A stretch of 64,000 nt of DNA. Source: Terrimonas ginsenosidimutans. Lineage in GTDB: Bacteria > Bacteroidota > Bacteroidia > Chitinophagales > Chitinophagaceae. The DNA is taken from positions 124,001 through 188,000 of the forward strand of contig NZ_JAKLTR010000014.1 in the NCBI RefSeq assembly GCF_022012415.1, in the 5' to 3' direction. Positions 59,949 through 64,000 of the stretch are shown in pieces (positions within the stretch are counted from its first letter, which is position 1; every line of letters starts with the position of its first letter). A program made the translations under genes and the position numbers. Below the pieces are notes generated by a model. The model was not told where the DNA came from, made no database searches, and was given only the letters and a program-made list of their open reading frames with translations.

Positions 59949-61070
59949 ATGAAAAAACTTATTTTTTTGGTTATATTCTTATCTACTATGTCAGTTCTAA
60001 ACAGTCAGGAGCCGTTTTTACTTGTTGGCACTTACACAGGCGGAGCAAGCAAAGGCATTTATGTTTACAGGTTCAACAGTGCTACAGGCGCCAGCGTTCT
60101 TATTGATAGTGCGGTAACGGAGAATCCCTCCTATCTCGCCGTATCACCCGATAAAAAGTATGTATACGCCGCTAATGAGAACGGGAATGATCAGGGAAAC
60201 GGAGGCAGCATCACTTCATTCTCCTTCGATAAAAAAACAGGCAGGCTTACCAGGCTGAACAGTCAGTCTTCAGAAGGTAATCACCCTTGCTTTGTTGCCG
60301 TACACAAGAGTGGTAAATGGGTTGTTGCCGGCAATTACAGCTCAGGAACACTTGCACTCTATCCTGTACAGAAAGATGGATCGCTTGGCGCAGCTGCTCA
60401 GGTGATCAAACATGAAGGCAGAAGTGTAAACGCTGACCGTCAGGGTGGCCCGCATGTGCATAACACGGTCTTCTCACCCGATGGAAAATTTCTTTTTGTC
60501 GCGGATCTTGGCATCGATAAGGTGATGACTTACGCCTTTGACAGCAAAGCAGGTAAACTCACGCCGGCTGAAATGCCATTCACCGAAGTGGAAGCAGGTG
60601 ACGGCCCGCGTCATCTTACCTTTGCGCCTTCCGGTAAATATGCTTATCTGGCGACTGAAATGCGGGGAGGTGTAGAAGCATTCAAATATCATAAGAATGG
60701 GCAGCTCGAACATCTTCAGCATTACTCAGCATTGCCTCCTGAATACAATGGCCCGGCGGATGGCGCTGACATACATGTGTCAACAGATGGCAGGTATCTC
60801 TATTCTTCCACACGCGGGCAATCAAATTCAATCGGCATTTTTGCCATCGACCCACGCACAGGGCTGATCACCTATGTAGCCCATCAGTCAACACTGGGTA
60901 AAACACCCCGTAACTTCAATCTGGATCCAACAGGTAAATTCCTGCTGGCCGCCAATCAAAACAGCGACGAGATCGTTGTGTTCAAAAGAGATAAATCTTC
61001 CGGCCTGCTGGAAGACAGCGGGCACAGAATAGAAGTGGGAAAACCGGTTTGTGTGGAGTGGGTGGATTAG
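59949..61070 (+). CDS. Lactonase-family seven-bladed beta-propeller protein
   Basis: The 373-aa protein has a signal peptide (KKLIFLVIFLSTMSVLNSQ), then the typical opening FLLVGTYTGGASKGIYVYRFN of the YbhE/6-phosphogluconolactonase (lactonase, PF10282-type) family and repeated blades with NPSYLAVSPDKKYVYAANE, GPHVHNTVFSPDGKFLFVADLG and PRNFNLDPTGKFLLAANQ. Family members hydrolyse sugar or carboxymuconate lactones. The export signal argues against a role in the pentose phosphate pathway. The ATG at 59949 is used; eight upstream codons are rejected as they precede the signal peptide. Confidence 0.9.
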   Translation: MKKLIFLVIFLSTMSVLNSQEPFLLVGTYTGGASKGIYVYRFNSATGASVLIDSAVTENPSYLAVSPDKKYVYAANENGNDQGNGGSITSFSFDKKTGRLTRLNSQSSEGNHPCFVAVHKSGKWVVAGNYSSGTLALYPVQKDGSLGAAAQVIKHEGRSVNADRQGGPHVHNTVFSPDGKFLFVADLGIDKVMTYAFDSKAGKLTPAEMPFTEVEAGDGPRHLTFAPSGKYAYLATEMRGGVEAFKYHKNGQLEHLQHYSALPPEYNGPADGADIHVSTDGRYLYSSTRGQSNSIGIFAIDPRTGLITYVAHQSTLGKTPRNFNLDPTGKFLLAANQNSDEIVVFKRDKSSGLLEDSGHRIEVGKPVCVEWVD

Positions 61071-61072
61071 GA

Positions 61073-61263
61073 GGGGTTGTGGAGGTTGGAAGGTTCCATA
61101 GGTTTCACAGGTTTTGTGTACCATCTTTAATAATATTGAAGAGGTTTAATAAGCAGTCAGCACAACTACTTATTAAACCTCTTCAATTTAAGAGCGTATT
61201 TACCCGAAAAAACTTATGGAACTATTGGAACCTATGAAACCTCCCAAACCTGCCAAACCTACT
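61073..61263. repeat. Inverted 9-mer island F2 (AGGTTNNNN family) with 18-bp core
   Basis: Left arm 61078-61118 (GGAGGTTGG, AAGGTTCCA, TAGGTTTCA, CAGGTTTTG) faces right arm 61215-61262 (GGAACCTATGAAACC, TCCCAAACC, TGCCAAACCT). The core 61136-61153 pairs perfectly with 61169-61186. It fills the convergent gap between the lactonase and TrhO genes. Confidence 0.85.
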
Positions 61264-61280
61264 AGCCTCCCAACTTCCCC

Positions 61281-62354
61281 TCATCCCCCATTCAACTTCG
61301 GCTTGCGTTGTCTTGACTTATTGAAAACGTTCCTTCCTTTATCAGCTCCTTTGCGCAATTCCTTTTGCTGCTCGACGGGAAGATGGATCACTTCCTGGCA
61401 GGCAGTGCTGCAGCATTGATCATACTTTTCCCGGCATTCATCACACTGGATGAACAGCAGATGGCAGGCATCATTGACGCAGTTAACGTGTGTGTCTGCA
61501 GGCTTTCCACACTGGTGGCATTGAGCAATGATCTCTTCGGTGATACGTTCGCCCAACCGCTGATCAAACACAAAATTCTTTCCATGGAATTTATTGGCAA
61601 GCCCCTGCTCTTTTACCTGGTTGGTATAATTAATAATACCTCCTTCGAGATGAAATACATTTTTAAACCCTTTATGCAGCATAAAGGCGGAAGCTTTTTC
61701 GCAACGGATACCACCTGTGCAATACATGATGATGTTGGCTTCTTTGTTTGCTTCCATCATGTCCACCGCCATCGGCAACTGATCTCGGAATGTATCACTT
61801 GGAACCTCAATAGCATTTTCAAAATGCCCCACTTCAAATTCATAGTGATTGCGCATATCAATGATCACCGTATCAGGGTCATCAGATAGCTGATTGAATT
61901 GTTCTGCATTCACATAACGTCCCTTGTTGGCCATATCGAATGTTTCGTCTTCGATCCCATCGGCTACGATCTTATTGCGGACTTTTATATCCAGCACATA
62001 AAACGACTTACCGTCATCATCCACGGCAATGTTCAACCGGAGGCCATCCAGTTCCGGATAAGAATACAGGTACGAACGAAATGCATCCACATTTGCGGAA
62101 GGAACGCTGATCTGTGCATTGATCCCCTCCGCAGCCACATAGATACGTCCCATTACACCGAGCTCCGTCAGTGCCCGGTAAAGAGTGTTCCTGAATACCG
62201 CAGGATCTTCGATCCTGAAATAACAATAAAAGGAAATAGTGGTGCGCGGAGTCGGATCATTCAATATACGATCCTTCAACTCCTGCCGGGAGATGCGATT
62301 GTGTAAGGCCATCTTTTTTTCAATTTGATCCCGGAATGACCGGGAAATAAACAT
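61281..62354 (-). CDS. trhO: tRNA uridine-34 hydroxylase (TrhO/YceA), rhodanese family
   Basis: The 357-aa protein has the YceA layout: an N-terminal FeRed-like domain ([35 protein letters not shown]), a rhodanese domain with the catalytic [11 protein letters not shown] loop (around residues 225-235) and a C-terminal Cys-rich part ([26 protein letters not shown]). TrhO makes ho5U34 in tRNA. The C-terminal tail after the Cys cluster is basic. Either the ATG at 62354 or one at 62312 could be used; the -7 box at 62390-62397 supports the first. Confidence 0.93.
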   Translation of the reverse strand: MFISRSFRDQIEKKMALHNRISRQELKDRILNDPTPRTTISFYCYFRIEDPAVFRNTLYRALTELGVMGRIYVAAEGINAQISVPSANVDAFRSYLYSYPELDGLRLNIAVDDDGKSFYVLDIKVRNKIVADGIEDETFDMANKGRYVNAEQFNQLSDDPDTVIIDMRNHYEFEVGHFENAIEVPSDTFRDQLPMAVDMMEANKEANIIMYCTGGIRCEKASAFMLHKGFKNVFHLEGGIINYTNQVKEQGLANKFHGKNFVFDQRLGERITEEIIAQCHQCGKPADTHVNCVNDACHLLFIQCDECREKYDQCCSTACQEVIHLPVEQQKELRKGADKGRNVFNKSRQRKPKLNGG

Positions 62355-62389
62355 TATTGGACAGTTGCAGGCTGAACCAAATTGCAGCG

Positions 62390-62397
62390 CAAAGTTA
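62390..62397 (-). promoter_or_regulatory. trhO -7 box (TAACTTTG)
   Basis: Exact consensus on the minus strand, 35 nt before the ATG ending at 62354. Confidence 0.5.
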
Positions 62398-62541
62398 GGC
62401 TAAGAGCAGGAAAGACGAAAAGGATGGAACCCGATTTTGCAGATTTGCATACTTATTTAAAAACCAGTTATTTGAATAAATATAAAGAGGGGAAACAGGA
62501 CCAAAGATCCTCTTCCCCCTCTCTTTTCTTTTAGCTCCGGG

Positions 62542-64000
62542 TTATTTGAAGGAGACTTTGCCTCCGATCAGTCCGCCGAGACCAACACGAACACCGAACT
62601 TGTTGCCCAGGCCGGGTTGGATCGCGTTAACGAAGTCTACACGGAAGAGCTTAAAGATATTTTCAAGGCCGGCGAATACTTCCACGTAATAGTTATCGCT
62701 GTTCACGTAGAACGTATTGGCTCCGCCCACAAGATACCATTTCAGTTTGTTGAACAGGGGGATCTTGTTGGTAAGCAAGCCATTGAAATGATGTTCTGCA
62801 TGTCCGAACGCATAGAACTTCTCCGCGTTGCTGTAACGGTAATAAGGTGCCAGCTGGAAGCTGTTCAGGTAATTGATATTGTAGAATGTCTGGTTCCCAT
62901 TGAAGTGCTGAAGATCGGGGATAGCGACATTGTTGCTGTTCAGGAAACCTCCTACTCCGATCTTGTACTTGAATTCTCCTCCCATTTTAAAGTTCATCTT
63001 ATCGGTAACGGAGAATTTCCATTTATCGAAGTCGGCATCACTACCGAATACCTTTTTAATACCTTTTGCATATTGCAATTCAAATTCCGGAGCATCGGAA
63101 GACAGCGGCATTTTACCCCATGGATATTCGATGTAGCGCTGACCCGGCTGCCAGATCACAGACGCACCGGCAACAACGGCCTGGTTGCGGTCAAATGGAA
63201 GACCGGCCAGCTCATAAGGATGATTCGGCAATAACACCGCATCTTTATTAAAGAAAGAATAGTCGGTTGTGTTCTGCAATGGCAGACGATCCTCATAAGT
63301 AAGATGAACATTTAAGCGCAGACCGCTTTCCAGTTTATTGTTGTACTCCACCCTTCCGAACCAGTTCTCATACAGCTTCATATAGTTCTTTTTATCAAGA
63401 AGCGTATAAGCGGCATTGGTCAGCGGGTTGATAGGATTGTCCTGGTTGAATTGTGAAAGACGTTTACCACCGGAAAGTTTCAGGTATCTGTTCCGGTAAC
63501 CCATTGTCTTGGGCCTGATATAAAGGTCTGCATAGGAGTTCAGGTGTGTATTACTGAAACCATACCGCGTATTCCAGTTAAGCTGGTAATTATATTTCCC
63601 TTTGCGGTAATAGTTGAACGATTGCTCAACGTTTACAGAAACACCTTCCACTGTGTTATACTCTACCTGCGGGATCAGTGGATTCAGGTGCCAGCTGAGC
63701 GTTGATCTTTTGCCGTAAAAATTCCTGCCCTGCCCCGACCAGAATATTCCTTTTACGGTAACCGGCTTCTGATTTTTTCGCAGTGAATCTATATGACGCC
63801 TTGATCGCAGCGAATCACGCCAGATCTGGTTAACACTATCCTTGAACACGAAGTTCTGTTTCTCATCATTCTCCAGTGCAACCGGTCTTGTCATATTCCA
63901 GTAGACTGTATCTTTCTTATTAAAGGCCGTATCATATTTCATCAACACACGGCCAAAGTGTTTTTTATTAAAGCTGGGATTGATATCGTAATCACTGTAA
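62542..64000 (-). CDS. DUF5686 family outer-membrane protein (partial)
   Basis: The frame is open to the right edge, so about 486 C-terminal residues are present and the start lies outside the window. The C-terminal half of a DUF5686 protein is recognisable: beta-strand-rich with WSGQGRNFYGKRSTLSWHLNPLIPQVEYNTVEGVSVNV, NWFGRVEYNNKLESGLRLNVHLTYEDRLPL and a C-terminal GVRVGLGGLIGGKVSFK strand with terminal hydrophobic-Lys. These are Bacteroidota outer-membrane beta-barrels, usually preceded by a CarboxypepD_reg-like N-terminal domain. Function unknown. A 186-bp gap with a T-rich stretch lies after the stop codon. Confidence 0.88.
   Translation of the reverse strand, partial: YSDYDINPSFNKKHFGRVLMKYDTAFNKKDTVYWNMTRPVALENDEKQNFVFKDSVNQIWRDSLRSRRHIDSLRKNQKPVTVKGIFWSGQGRNFYGKRSTLSWHLNPLIPQVEYNTVEGVSVNVEQSFNYYRKGKYNYQLNWNTRYGFSNTHLNSYADLYIRPKTMGYRNRYLKLSGGKRLSQFNQDNPINPLTNAAYTLLDKKNYMKLYENWFGRVEYNNKLESGLRLNVHLTYEDRLPLQNTTDYSFFNKDAVLLPNHPYELAGLPFDRNQAVVAGASVIWQPGQRYIEYPWGKMPLSSDAPEFELQYAKGIKKVFGSDADFDKWKFSVTDKMNFKMGGEFKYKIGVGGFLNSNNVAIPDLQHFNGNQTFYNINYLNSFQLAPYYRYSNAEKFYAFGHAEHHFNGLLTNKIPLFNKLKWYLVGGANTFYVNSDNYYVEVFAGLENIFKLFRVDFVNAIQPGLGNKFGVRVGLGGLIGGKVSFK

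Overview
The window reads as chromosomal DNA of a Bacteroidota bacterium, most likely a Chitinophagaceae-type organism. The evidence is DUF4270 and DUF5686 envelope proteins, two TonB-dependent receptors, a C-terminal type IX secretion (T9SS) sorting domain, GSCFA and truncated GT5 proteins, Bacteroidota-type -7 boxes (TAnnTTTG), almost no Shine-Dalgarno sequences, and many SPII lipoproteins. Most of the window is housekeeping; no prophage, plasmid region, CRISPR array or intact insertion sequence was seen.

Layout. 0-5.9 kb: an EF-G paralogue cut by the left edge, a small helical protein, DNA primase (dnaG), a CYTH phosphatase/cyclase and small unknowns. 6.3-11.7 kb (minus strand): M48 lipoprotein protease, plsY, prmA, pnp, rpsO. 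12-19 kb: tRNA hydroxylase MiaE, galactokinase, a GSCFA protein, an HMG-CoA-lyase-like enzyme, RlmB, a Nudix hydrolase, metK. 19-29.8 kb: DUF4270 lipoprotein and truncated GT5, divergent from panC-panD-YbhN-like-ppk1-ppx, then panB and an ALDH7-type dehydrogenase. 30-40.4 kb: OmpA/TSP3 protein, subtilase, DinB, tail-specific protease, tRNA-His, DUF445, TonB-dependent receptor. 41-47.4 kb: a lone CDI-type immunity protein, two glycosyltransferases, FtsE, and a BlaI/BlaR1-like pair whose second member is an unusual multi-domain fusion. 47.5-64 kb: purM, ribF, two lipoproteins, holA, a coiled-coil membrane protein, a gene-poor 1.2 kb stretch, a second TonB-dependent receptor, purC, a small lipoprotein, a lactonase-like protein, TrhO, and a DUF5686 protein cut by the right edge.

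The most striking feature lies between the genes. More than twenty intergenic regions carry short tandem units (7, 8, 9 or 10 nt) arranged as two facing arms, so that each region can fold into a long hairpin. At least six sequence families can be told apart, each with its own unit and period. Arms of a pair often differ by whole units. Four of the five sites of the CCGWTGN heptamer family lie between divergent genes; the other families lie mainly at gene 3' ends and often enclose a terminator-like core.

How the genes relate: panC, panD and panB cover pantothenate synthesis; ppk1 and ppx form a polyphosphate synthesis/breakdown pair; rpsO-pnp is the classic ribosome/RNA-decay pair; plsY, ctp, M48, the TonB receptors, OmpA and the lipoproteins serve the envelope. 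Gene functions are assigned from recognised family motifs in the translated sequence; no database search was run.
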